31,024 bases of DNA from Dicyema japonicum (taxonomy: Eukaryota > Dicyemida > Rhombozoa > Dicyemidae): contig RDEW01000107.1 in assembly GCA_011109175.1 (NCBI GenBank), positions 47,597 through 78,620 on the forward strand, written 5' to 3'. The first letter of the stretch is position 1. The number at the start of each line of letters is the position of its first letter. The translations under genes were made by a program, and so were the position numbers. The notes under the pieces were generated by a model that was not told where the DNA came from, ran no database searches, and saw only the letters and a list, made by a program, of their open reading frames with translations. Below, in pieces: positions 22,740 to 31,024 of this stretch.

Positions 22740-23650
22740 TGTTTCAGGTTATGCCGAAAAGGCAAGAAAAAGGCTCATTTGAAGTCATAGATGAAAATGT
22801 TTCACTAAAAGACAAAACAAAGCTAATAGAATTGATCTGTTTTTTGTATGCAGAAATCTAATCGAGTAGTTTAAAACTCGGACTTTAACCTAAAAAAGAA
22901 CAATATTAACAACAATGCAGATAAATTTGAAAGCATCATGATTTGTTTGTAAAATTTTCGTTTATCTGAAGATAAAAGATTTTGAACAGAATGTTTCGAG
23001 TAATAAATACCAATTATTGAATTTGAAGTTACACTAATATTCCTCGTATTATTGTTTTATTCAAATAGACAATGGTCTGGAGTTCAGAAACTCTCTTGTC
23101 AGAGGATTTTGTGATAGGCTAAACATGTTTTTGGAAGACCTCGAGCACCGTGGGTTCAAAAACATGTTGAAAGGTATCATTTATATAACAACGTAAAGGT
23201 TGAATAAATCTCTCATTTCAGGAAAACATCAATCTAATCTTGGTCATTATGTAATATAGTTGTAACACCACCAATCATGAGATAACAAAACATACTTCAT
23301 TCAAAATGTTTATGGGAGCTAATTATCCGCCACAGATTTCGATATACTTTGCTTGCTGCAGAAAAAATGCGTAAGAAAAGAACCTGGCAAAACGATGAAG
23401 AATCATTAAAAGTGAGAGATAAAGTTATTTTACTGATGGATTTTGATTTCAATCTGTCAACAAGAATTGGTTGTTAATTATGGGCACTTTGATACTACAA
23501 TTTATCAAGTAGAGAACATACAGGAGGATATGGTGTACATAGATAAATGTTGGATACTCACAAACCATTATAGTCTAAACGTGGCGTTGAAAAACGCACT
23601 TTTCTCTTCTGGTCACAACTGCATTTTGGAGCATACTGGTGTCATCTGAG
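22740..23650 (+). pseudogene. Gypsy/Ginger-like integrase relic
   Basis: Integrase signatures appear in order on the plus strand. 22796-22845 gives L-K-D-K-T-K-L-I-E-L-I-C-F, like the block just before the second catalytic Asp. I-Q-I-D-N-G-L-E-F (23059-23085) matches the [QS]-[ST]-D-N-G-x-E-F motif that holds that Asp. N-T-T-N-H-E-I-T-K-H-T-S-F (about 23270-23308) matches the N-x-x-x-H-x-x-x-K-x-T-P-[FY] block, followed by K-M-F-M-G. V-R-D-K-V-I-L-L-M-D-F-D-F (23411-23452) matches the C-terminal G-D-x-V-L-[LV] module, and Q-V-E-N-I-Q-E-D-M-V-Y-I closes it at about 23510-23548. This subtype is used by Ty3/gypsy LTR elements and by Ginger/KRBA2-like genes. Stops and frame changes show it is dead; no matching protease or RT was found nearby. 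Confidence 0.65.
22857..23057 (+). repeat. ~200-bp direct repeat, copy R1 (inside integrase)
   Basis: Similar to 23825-24030 in the same orientation. Shared runs include TTGTAAAATTTTCGTTTAT, TGAACAGAATGYTT, AATACCAATKATTGAATTTGAA and CTAATATTC/GTAATATTC. It sits between two pieces of the integrase relic that would be adjacent in a normal integrase, so it is inserted sequence (or, less likely, an intron). Confidence 0.7.
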
Positions 23651-23824
23651 AGGACGAATGACGCCCCGATGGGATGAAAACATTACTTTTTGTTAATGGT
23701 GGGAACCTCATTTGTTTTTCGTATGCATAAGATGATGAAAGAAAATTTGAATCTGCGAATATGCATTCAAAACAATTGGTTACGTAATTCCACTAATACC
23801 TGGCGTAATAACCGTGGTATTTTA

Positions 23825-24030
23825 ATAGAGTAATTTAAAATTCCGACGTGAAACCAAATATAACAACATCAACCAAAATGCAGATTAATTAAAGAGATGA
23901 TGAGTTACTTGTAAAATTTTCGTTTATTTGAGGATAAAATATATTGAACAGAATGCTTTAGTAACAAATACCAATGATTGAATTTGAAACTACAGTAATA
24001 TTCTTCATTTTTATTGTTTTGTGTTTATAT
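23825..24030 (+). repeat. ~200-bp direct repeat, copy R2
   Basis: Second copy of R1, about 965 bp downstream, just after the last recognisable integrase sequence. Mismatches are scattered and there are a few short indels. No terminal inverted repeats or poly-A tail were evident, so the repeat class is unknown. Confidence 0.7.
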
Positions 24031-24620
24031 ATGTTTCATGTATTTGTTTTTCATTAGAACTCCGTTTACCGATGATGAGATAAGGATTTTGTCAGACATT
24101 ACTCCATCCCGATCTCATACCTCTTCTAATAATGACTGCTTGTAGATTAAATAGTATTTATGTCGTATTGAATGACTTTATTTTATCGTAAAGTCCGAAT
24201 GTAAAGACAGCTTTATATAGGACGCTAATAATTGTTGGCATAATCTGTTGTGTAATATTTGGTAATACTATGCGTAATACTAAAGATTTTCTATTAAGAG
24301 ACTTGAGGAAAATAATACTACATTTATTACTGGAGCTATGGATATAAATCGTAAATCTGCGAAAAATGAGTGTGCACCTCTTATGGAATCTTCCTATTTT
24401 AAATATTAGAAGTCTACCTCCAGTAGCAATCTGGTTGTTAGCGTGAAAGGTGTCAGTGACGATGAGAATGAGATCAGATCATTAATCTTTTTGTTCTGAT
24501 AGACTTTACCAAAACCTAGTAGCCTCGGTTGGACCTATAATTCGTTTGGCCGATGAAGGTAAATGGCTACGGCACTCGAAACTGACAGTCATTTTCAATT
24601 GGGAAACAATCGAAAAAACT
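24031..24620 (+). other. No gene recognised
   Basis: AT-rich sequence. One frame near 24300-24500 reads T-G-A-M-D-I-N-R-K-S-A-K and V-S-D-D-E-N-E-I-R-S-L-I, which looks protein-like, but it cannot be assigned and is broken by a stop. Confidence 0.25.
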
Positions 24621-24770
24621 TCTCGTGGCGTCATGTGGTTCACCTTTTGTGGTGGCGCTCAGTGTAATAATACACCAAAAAGAACCATTTGCTCTTCCCC
24701 ATCCAGACTCTTTATGCATGGATGGTATACCTCAACTGGAAACTCGAGATATTGTTTGTTCCCCTGGATT

Positions 24771-24809
24771 CTATTGCTTTCTGGAGATATTGAAAAAAAC
24801 GCTGGACCA
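24771..24809 (+). other. Degenerate 2A-like ribosome-skipping motif
   Basis: The frame 24546-24839 reads L-L-L-S-G-D-I-E-K-N-A-G-P. The 2A consensus is D-x-E-x-N-P-G-P preceded by a hydrophobic helix, and such motifs are known near the N-termini of several non-LTR retrotransposon proteins. Here GCT (Ala, 24801-24803) stands where CCN (Pro) is expected, a one-base change, so skipping is predicted to be lost in this copy. Confidence 0.6.
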
Positions 24810-25354
24810 AAACAAGACCGCAGAACAAATTTCTATTGATCTTATTAATGGGTCAGAACATCTTATTCTAATCAACATTTACATTCCACCGCCGGGATCC
24901 TGTCCTAATAACTATGTTCCGAAGCTACAAAACTACAAGAAATTCGAAATGTGTTACTATGTGGGGATTTCAACGCCAAACATCCGCAATGGCTTAGTAC
25001 CCAGTCGGCAGACAAGAGGGGGAGTTTAATTATCGACTCTCGAAAAAATGGTGATTCTGAATCACCCGAATATGTTCACATTTATTTACGCATGCCGAGG
25101 TCACACAGGCTATAAGATTGATGAAGAGATCTTATACGTGTATACCTAACGGCATTCCGAGAATTTTGTTAAAACACCTTGGTAATGTTGCAATCAATTC
25201 GATTACGTCAATTTTTAATTTGTATTCTAACATGAACGTCATCCCATGCAAATGGAAAAACTCACTTATAATACCAATCCTTAAACCAGGATAACCGAAA
25301 TCCTCACCTTCTTCCTACCGTCTAATTTCATTAACGTGCACATTATCGCGCCTA

Positions 25355-25882
25355 ATGGAGAAACTCGTACTATGGAAAATTAAACCCCATTTGCCCGACT
25401 GCCACTTTCAACATGGTTTCAAATGTGAGCGTTCAACTACGACACATTTGACTTCATTGTCTCAATTTATATCAAAAAGGTTCAACGTACTGAAACGCCA
25501 TCTACGGATAATAATGGTTTCCCTGGATATCCAGAAGGCGTTCGATTCTGTCTCGAGAATATTACTCACGAAGAAGGTTTTTGACACCACCATTCAGACG
25601 GATTTGAAAAGATGGATAGCCAAATTTCTCTCCGGAAGAAAAGGACGTGTCTGTATAAGCCACGCAAGATTGAGGTCCCGTCTCCTATTAAATGGCGTCC
25701 CTCAAGGATCGCCCCTCTTTCCGGCGTTATTCAACTTATTCCTCAACGATGTACTTTGCCCTGGAGGACCAGATTCAAAGCTTCTCACTTATGCTGACGA
25801 CCTAATCATCGCTAGCAGGAACAAATACGTGGGTACAGCAAAATCAGAGCTTCAGTCACATATTGACGACCTGGGAGCCTAG
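25355..25882 (+). pseudogene. Reverse transcriptase domain ORF of LINE copy 3
   Basis: This 175-codon frame is the longest open frame in the window. In order it holds H-G-F-K (about codon 19), D-I-Q-K-A-F-D-S-V (codons 58-66), N-G-V-P-Q-G-S-P-L (near codon 113), P-A-L-F-N-L-F-L-N-D, and Y-A-D-D (codons 146-149). All catalytic aspartates are kept. It ends at a TAG that replaces an expected tryptophan codon in the L-G-A-W-L-N-x-L context seen in related elements. It is 5' and 3' incomplete compared with a full RT of about 400-450 residues including thumb. Confidence 0.85.
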
Positions 25883-25885
25883 TTG

Positions 25886-26006
25886 AATAACCTGAAAATA
25901 GTGGATATTCTGTATACCCTTACAAAATAACCTGAAAATAGTGGAATTCTAATAATTACGATACAAAATAATCTTAAAATAGTGGATATTCTGTATGCCC
26001 TTACAA
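25886..26006 (+). repeat. Tandem repeat, three units of 40-41 bp
   Basis: Units at 25886-25925, 25926-25966 and 25967-26006 share AATAACCTGAAAATAGTGGA and end in TACAA. Unit 2 diverges in its middle. Unit 1 overlays the place where the LINE reading frame would give L-N-N-L-K, so the array probably arose by local duplication of LINE coding sequence. Confidence 0.8.
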
Positions 26007-26300
26007 ATTAACTGAAATCACCTTTGTACACGAAACCTACAATTCCTTAACTACCTAAAAATCCTGCAACGACAGAAAATCTAAGATATATTGTTTCTAA
26101 AGCCATTGACATCAGGTAATAGCTAAAGAAGATTCCCCACCAAAGTCCACATGACGAAAACGATTCATTACAACCTCCCTTCGCCAATTTAGCAGCAACT
26201 TCGATAAAGATTTCAGAATTATGCAAATCACCTTGGGAGGATCATAGTTTTGGTTGTTCACCTGACCAGCTTGGGATATCATCAATCAAATCCTTTTCGG

Positions 26301-26689
26301 ACTAGGATCACCGATAACATTAAGATACGTGTGGGAATACTCAATACTATCAGCTGGACGCTTGATGTCAGTTGTATTTTCACATTAGTGAAGGTGGGGC
26401 AAAAACTAAAAAGGATGCATCTCTCCACTCGAATAGAAGGGTTCCCACAATGGTTAAATGGGTCTCACTTCGAATGTGAGAAATGAATACATGCTAATTA
26501 TTAACTCTTTACCACCGTACATCCTGTATATTTTTAACCTACTCTTGAGCACCATGACAATCTGTTTACAAATTATCAAAATATGGTTAATTAATCCTTA
26601 TGGTGGTCTCATCCACGTGGGTATTATCCTGCATTAATAATCCACCCCAACTAATAATGGAAAAATCGAAGTAGGCTACCCTTGACAAT
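26301..26689. other. No gene recognised
   Basis: The 78-codon frame 26250-26486 starts within the presumed LINE copy 3 end and has no motif I know. The rest is AT-rich without a repeat match elsewhere in the window. Confidence 0.3.
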
Positions 26690-27056
26690 TTTTAGTAAAC
26701 CCAGCACAGTCATAACTAATTAATCCAAGAACCCACAGAAGAACGTCTGCTTGTGCCGACTAAATCCATCCTCCAATAGTCCGTTACAGGCTTCAGATAA
26801 GAGGTGGAGAAGTAGGTCCACTCTCTTCCATTTTCGTCACACATCCTACCGTCGAGGATATCATTTCATTCTTGGGCGAAGATTTCATAATGGTAATCTT
26901 CACTAGTGGAGTTGGTCAGAGAGAAAGTATGAAAATCCCTGTATCGTACCGTCACCTCACGGGTGGGATCCAGTTGACGAGAATTGATCTTCGCTAAAAA
27001 GTCCATCTTTCTGTGTCAGATCAGATGTCATTAGACGTTACGTTCAGTCAAGAAGG
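26690..27056 (-). repeat. SINE-like repeat 2, copy b
   Basis: Inverted copy of 6950-7400. Read on the minus strand it begins with GCCTTCTTGACTGAACGT right after the TTATTATTATAA end of LINE copy 4. It ends with GATTAATTAGTTATGACTGTG (plus strand 26704-26724). The B-box region of the other copy is deleted or replaced here. Its position directly after the LINE tail suggests insertion into that tail. Confidence 0.65.
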
Positions 27057-29054
27057 CTTATAATAATAACAAAGACCACGGTTAGACAAATTAACTAATC
27101 ACGTGATCCCAGCACGCTCTAGCAGGGACCTAATCTTGGCATGATGCTCCTCCCTCAACCACGTATCGGTCGAGTGACTAAATCTTCGCAGTCACGACGA
27201 CGCGTTCCATGGTTCATTCGTATCAAGGCTTCAAGAGGAATTGGTGGCTGGAACTATCCAGAAATCCAGCGTTCCGTGATTTTGGAGGCTCTTTTTCGGC
27301 TATCCTCGATCTTAAAGACATTTGTCCAAAAGATTAAAGAGCCCCAGATATCACATGCTTAAGAGATGCGATAGTTCAATGTATTGTTTGTATATAGTAT
27401 TTAAAATAGGATGATTTCCGTACTTCCATAAGCAAGTGAGACATTAAAAGACATTTGTTTTCTTTTCAACATGGGACGAGAATGACATGTGCACGTAAAA
27501 AGTCACCCCAAGGATAATTGAGATTTTCTAAAAGGGTTAACTCCATTGTTTGTCTTCAGATAGACTGTCCGTCTTCCCAGTCTCTTGTCTGATGTAAATA
27601 GGTTTGTGACGGACTTCTCACTGCTGGCAGTTAGGCGATTCTTTGATAACCATTCGTTAAGACGGTCAGATTTTTTTGCAATCTCAAAGTGGCGATATGG
27701 ATGTCCTGATCACGTGACTAATTACAATGTCGTCGGCATAAGTAAGAATAATATCATTTTCGGTGTCCGATGTGGAGGTCCGCCATGAATAGATTAAATA
27801 ATAATGAGGACAAAGAGGATCCTTTGGGAACATCATTAGGAAGAAGTCGTGAAATAGACCTTGAATGGCAAATGCAGACGCGTCCCCTCCACCACTAAGG
27901 AAGTTAGCTAATTAGAGCTTAAGCTTTCCAGGGATCTTTGTTAAATTTTCCAAGTAATCCTCCTTGACACAGAGTCAAAAACTTTATGGATGTCTATGGA
28001 GCAAAGTACAGTCTTCATGTGTCCCGGCCTGTGCGAAAAATCATATCGTATAAAGTTAGTCAATAGAGATAAATAGGTCGAAATAGACCTCTCTTCTTTA
28101 AAATCATATTGAAATGACAAATCCATAATATAATTTTTGATTTTCGCAAGAACCAGCCTTTCCAGAATTTTCGACACCGAACACAATAACGCGACCGGTT
28201 TGTATGAAGCCTGGTCCTTCTTCACTTTACGAATTTTAAAATTGGACTTCACTTTAAGCTTCCATAAGGCTGGAATAGAATTTTTGTTAATGGAGTGGTT
28301 GAATATCCTCGTTAATGAAGCGATTCCATAGTCTCTCAGATTTTTTAAGAGGATCATTGTGATCTTATCCGGTCCGTTAGGTTGTTTTAATGGCTTTCAA
28401 TACAATTCTCACGTCATTTTCAGTGAAGTGAATCATATCCGGTTCCTTTTTCAGTTTACTGAGATATTTCTTTTTAGGTTGTTTAAGTCCTTTTGACTGT
28501 GATCCACCTCAGATGATCTTTCATCCTCTCTTCAGGTGTCTCGGATGGTCTTCCAATTTTCAGTAGTGGGTCTATTCAACGAAGCTTCCATCTCGATTTT
28601 TGTGCTTCGATTTCCCTGTTTTTAGTTCATTATTCAAAGCCTTCAGTCTACGCTTATTCTCAGTAGTTAATCGGGCAGACTTTTTGAGTTCGTTTTTTTT
28701 CTTGATTAATGCCGACCTTCAATATCTCCTGGTGTAGTTAAGGTGGTGTTTAAGTGCAGATAGTGATCTCGCATCCAAGATAGTGCGGTTTACATAAGCA
28801 ACTACTTTGTTCATGGAAGTAATGCCATCCAGGTATTGCAGTAAGTTGTCAGTAAATGTACGGTAAAGTCTCAAGTTTGCGAGATTGTAGTTGAAGTTCT
28901 CTGGGGACCTGCTCCTAGTTAACGTTTCTCTCTTGATCTTCAGAAAGATGACATTGTGGTAGCTTCTTGAGTTGTGAGTGACTTTTGTTTCTTTTTTTAA
29001 AGCCTTTTCACGAGAGCCATAGTATTTATTGCTCCGCATAGGCAGGACACTCAC
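27057..29054 (-). mobile_element. Non-LTR retrotransposon (LINE) copy 4, RT with linker
   Basis: Read on the minus strand from 29054, it starts in the endonuclease-RT linker (frame 29054-28719, then a lysine/asparagine-rich stretch to about 28600). The RT fingers follow (frame 28357-27941: K-D-Q-A-S-Y-K-P-V-A-L-L, K-I-L-E-R-L-V). Motif A is S-I-D-I-H-K-V-F-D-S-V with its first Asp at 27994-27992, then V-P-K-G-S near 27825 (Gln replaced by Lys), and the catalytic Y-A-D-D at 27740-27729. The thumb gives W-L-S-K-N-R-L and L-G-V-T-F (about 27510), then I-Y-K-Q-Y near 27390. It ends W-D-H-V-I-S-stop (TAG 27097-27095) followed by CCGTGGTCTTTG and TTATTATTA. Frameshifts and stops make it dead. It is the same family as copies 1 and 3. 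Confidence 0.85.
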
Positions 29055-29300
29055 TTTATTTAAGTAAAGAACAGTTAATTTTAACTAATCGTAGAACCAA
29101 GGAATGATCTTCACTTCTTTTCTTGTGTGTGGGTCCTTTCTAGACGATCCAGTTCCGTAGTGAGTATCCACTGATGACGGCGTCACTCGTCAAACCCTTT
29201 TAGCATCTTAGATGCGTGGAACCTTCCACCAGGTGAACAGCAGCCAGAATCGAACCCGTAACCTAAGTCACTTTAGCCCGATACCTAACCACTGTGAGTG
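29035..29300 (-). repeat. SINE-like repeat 1, copy b (tRNA-derived)
   Basis: On the minus strand the head has CAGTGGTTAGGTATCGG (plus 29278-29294), compatible with a tRNA D-arm/A box, and GGTTCGATTC (plus 29248-29257), a perfect B-box core, about 30 bp apart. The body matches 16855-17130. The 3' part contains GATTAGTTAAAATTAACTG and then AAATAAAG. It has the layout of a tRNA-derived SINE. It abuts LINE copy 4 on one side and another LINE tail on the other. Confidence 0.7.
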
Positions 29301-29302
29301 AC

Positions 29303-29430
29303 TTGAAATTGAAATTTATCTCCAAAGACCACAGTTAAAAACAAAAACAAGAAATTATGTGATCCCGGCGAATTTCAATAGGGCTCTCAGTTTGGCTCGG
29401 TGGTTTTCACTCGATCCAACACAAGCACGC
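29303..29430 (-). repeat. LINE 3' tail, copy
   Basis: Near-match to 7845-7965 over about 110 bp. The GGGATCACATAATTTC box is on the minus strand (plus 29351-29366), and AACTGTGGTCTTTGG follows. Upstream coding reads S-P-I-E-I-x-x-D-H-I-I, the family's coding end. It is the first element of the head-to-tail series. Confidence 0.6.
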
Positions 29431-29558
29431 AGTGGACGACTTATAAAGTTGAATACTTTATTTCCGCAAAAGTTAATATTAATTTCATTAACTAAATATG
29501 GTTTTTAAAAAACAATTAATTATTTAAACAAATTTTAATAAATTTAATTTAAATTCAC
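29431..29558. other. AT-rich spacer
   Basis: A/T-run sequence separates the LINE/SINE series from the peptidyl-tRNA hydrolase relic. No feature was seen. Confidence 0.4.
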
Positions 29559-30000
29559 ATGCAGTTTAGTTTTGTGTCGACTCAGTCTTGTTCTATAGCA
29601 GCAGGTTCATTCCTCATTGGTATTTTGACCTCATTAATATTGCGAAAGTCGAGAATATCTCACCGCACTTTTAACACAGTAATGTTTATTATCAAGTCAT
29701 TTAGGATGATCATAATCAATACAAAATGTGATTGTAGTAAGGACTGATTTCAAAATGGAAAGGGGCAAAATATCTGCCCAAGTGGGACATGCTGCAGGGT
29801 TGAGTGTGCAATGAAATTGTATAAGCATCACCAAAACTTGTTTAAGGAATGGAAACTAAACGGCAACCTAAGATTGAGTGAAGAGGAACTAATTGAATAA
29901 ATCTGTGACGAACGGTGGTCTTATTAGGTCGTTGATTTGTGATGCTGGTCGGACACAAGTGAAGAGTGGTACCTTCACAGTTTTGGAAATTGGTCCTGGT
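29559..30000 (+). pseudogene. PTRH2: Peptidyl-tRNA hydrolase 2 relic
   Basis: The family cleaves peptidyl-tRNA; animal PTRH2 carries an N-terminal membrane/mitochondrial anchor. The first frame (29559-29747) has a hydrophobic stretch, A-A-G-S-F-L-I-G-I-L-T-S-L-I-L, followed by basic residues, then R-M-I-I-I-N-T-K like the start of the catalytic domain. Shifted frames then give M-E-R-G-K-I-S-A-Q-V-G-H-A-A (29755-29796), matching the G-K-[IV]-A-A-Q-x-x-H-A motif. Next are K-L-Y-K-H-H-Q-N-L-F-K-E-W (29814-29852) and G-L-I-R-S-L-I-C-D-A-G-R-T-Q (29917-29958), and then V-L-E-I-G-P-G (29980-30000). D-A-G-R-T-Q and x-G-P-G are hallmarks of the family. At least three frame breaks or stops make it a pseudogene unless assembly errors are involved. 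The final strand (V-T-G-H-L-K-L) is not found after G-P-G. Confidence 0.8.
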
Positions 30001-31024
30001 TTGTCTTTTTATATTATTTATAGCTCCTTCGTTTTGGATTGATAAATATACGGGACATTTAAATTACTTTAAATTATTTTTATTCTCTATTAATGGAAAA
30101 TTATGTTAACTGAGAATATAAGGTTAACCACTACTGATGCTCTGCTAAATATAGTTTTTTCGCGAGGCCTAAAACTTTTAATGCGCCAGAGACAAAACTT
30201 TGGGATCTCAGCTGAGATGTCAGGGAGAAAGGAGTAGTCAAATGGCTTCCCTTGCTGTTTTTTCGCAATTTTTGAACATATATGCCAAAAGTAATTTCTG
30301 ACGACAATCGAATCCTTCATTAGGCTTGTTAAACGCATGAAGATATCTCTAGCATATTTGGGAACATCTCCATTTACAATTTTTAGACGCCGGATAACAG
30401 ATTTCGTCCAGCATCGATCGTATCATGTGATCCTTGATGTGACAAGGACCAAGTCCATCAATATCGCCAGTCCTGCGGGTAAAGGCACAAATGACTTCGA
30501 CCTTCGTTACGTGGAATTCGGTTTCCATTTTAAGATTTTGTTTATGATAAATTTTCATGACTTAGTTGAGTTTGGTTAAAGATAGTGTGTTGTCTACACT
30601 GGAAAGTCAACAAAGCATGCAAACATGTCCCAAATTATATTTTTCAAATCCATAAAGATTATGTTTATTGACGTTCCAATAACTCTGATGGGACTTGTAT
30701 TGATCACGGGGAGTCAATGAGATTGGATAGTGTTATCGTATATCTAATACCTATGTTATTCCGTAATGTGTGTGATTACTCAACCAGTTCATCTACACAT
30801 AATGAAACTACACAAAAGGTAAGAAAATTTATTCAACATAAAGAAAACCAATAAATACAATATCACGATTTATTATCCTTGATGCCTATAGAATTCTTGC
30901 AGATAATGAAAAATCTCCAACAGAACTACAAGCACTATGATAGTCAAGTAGAGTTTCTTTTAAAATATCTCACATAGCCATTAAACATTGGAGGAGAAGT
31001 AAGCTTGTCGTTTAGTGGTGGAAA
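30001..31024. other. Unassigned; protein-like frames on minus strand
   Basis: Minus-strand frames 30558-30349 (69 codons) and 30338-30090 (82 codons) follow each other. Read across the junction, the sequence G-D-V-P-K-Y-A-R-D-I-F-M-R-L-T-S-L looks protein-like, and the second frame goes on with F-D-Y-S-F-L-P-D-I-S-A-E-I-P-K-F. I recognise no family. From 30580 to the end no feature was seen. Confidence 0.3.

Larger units (their letters stand above)
24621..26300 (+). mobile_element. Non-LTR retrotransposon (LINE) copy 3, with 2A-like motif
   Basis: The 5' part aligns with the fragment at 16440-16690. A 2A-like motif G-D-I-E-K-N-A-G-P lies at 24783-24809. The N-terminal half of the endonuclease is missing: sequence resumes at H-L-I-L-I-N-I-Y-I-P-P-P (about 24856-24891) and G-D-F-N-A-K-H-P-Q-W (24963-24992). 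The RT runs from about 25150 to 25882 with only one stop near 25292; motif A L-D-I-Q-K-A-F-D-S-V has its first Asp at 25526-25528, and Y-A-D-D is at 25790-25801. After a stop and a 40-bp tandem repeat, coding similarity fades. The end can be placed near 26262-26290, where TCACCTGACCAGCTTGGGAT aligns with the S-P-L-S-V-W-D-H end of copy 1. It is a dead copy of the copy 1/4 family. Confidence 0.85.

Noticed and set aside
22857..24030. R1 and R2 as long terminal repeats of one LTR element
   Set aside because: R1 lies between integrase motifs instead of outside the coding region, and no primer-binding site, TG...CA ends or RT were found between the copies.
25612..25797. Separate 61-codon ORF inside LINE copy 3
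   Set aside because: It is an out-of-frame shadow of the reverse transcriptase frame 25355-25882.
600..27720. Excess of CACGTG (E-box) sites
   Set aside because: About a dozen occur, but two of them lie in the LINE terminal box GATCACGTGA and the rest are scattered; without a proper count against shuffled sequence this is not evidence of regulation.
27700..27720. GATCACGTGACTAATTA as another LINE tail
   Set aside because: It lies within the RT frame of copy 4, just after the YADD box on the minus strand, so the similarity to the tail is chance.
29240..29300. A genuine tRNA gene on the minus strand
   Set aside because: A and B boxes are good, but acceptor and anticodon stems do not pair convincingly, and a second copy with the same downstream body exists at 16855-17130, which fits a SINE.
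1..31024. CRISPR array, bacterial operon or phage genes
   Set aside because: No regular spaced repeats and no ribosome-binding-site-led gene chains; all recognisable content is of animal type.

Overview
The window looks like AT-rich nuclear DNA from an animal, probably an invertebrate. The evidence is several endonuclease-plus-reverse-transcriptase (APE-type) non-LTR retrotransposons, tRNA-headed SINE-like repeats, a gypsy/Ginger-like integrase relic, and broken copies of metazoan-type genes: an immunoglobulin-domain protein, an ankyrin-repeat protein and a mitochondrial-type peptidyl-tRNA hydrolase 2. There is no bacterial gene organisation. I cannot fix the species. No intact long reading frame exists; almost every recognisable protein is broken by stops and frameshifts, so the region is best read as old repeats and pseudogenes.

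Layout. 1-5000: no confident gene; one ambiguous base (N) at 637 and a possible retrotransposon tail near 3910. 5000-5760: immunoglobulin-domain relic (+). 5880-6360: reverse transcriptase relic (-) with a YTDD motif. 6379-6759: unassigned ORF. 6950-7400: SINE-like repeat 2 (+). 7845-7965: LINE 3' tail (-). 7970-11130: nothing recognised. 11130-12150: ankyrin-repeat relic (+). 13090-13960: coiled-coil relic (-). 14160-16300: LINE copy 1 (+). 16440-17430: LINE 5' piece, SINE-like repeat 1 (-), then a LINE 3' tail, probably one internally deleted LINE split by a SINE. 19200-19720: C-terminal part of another reverse transcriptase (+). 19920-20040: possible tRNA-headed repeat. 20504-21600: a second LINE lineage with YVDD (+). 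22740-24030: integrase relic with a ~200-bp direct repeat inside and after it. 24621-26300: LINE copy 3 (+), with a degenerate 2A-like motif and a 40-bp tandem repeat. 26690-29430: head-to-tail series on the minus strand: LINE tail, SINE-like 1, LINE copy 4, SINE-like 2. 29559-30000: peptidyl-tRNA hydrolase 2 relic (+). 30090-30560: unassigned frames (-).

How the parts relate. Copies 1, 3 and 4 and the short tails at 7.9, 17.4 and 29.3 kb appear to belong to one LINE family. They share a GDFNAKHP endonuclease motif (copies 1 and 3), a YADD reverse transcriptase and a conserved coding end (W-D-H-[VIL]) followed by a GATTAGTTAG-like 3' tail. The SINE-like repeats carry tRNA-like promoter boxes and end with a similar GATTAGTTA stretch, which suggests they were mobilised by this LINE. 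All assignments come from reading the sequence; no database search was possible.
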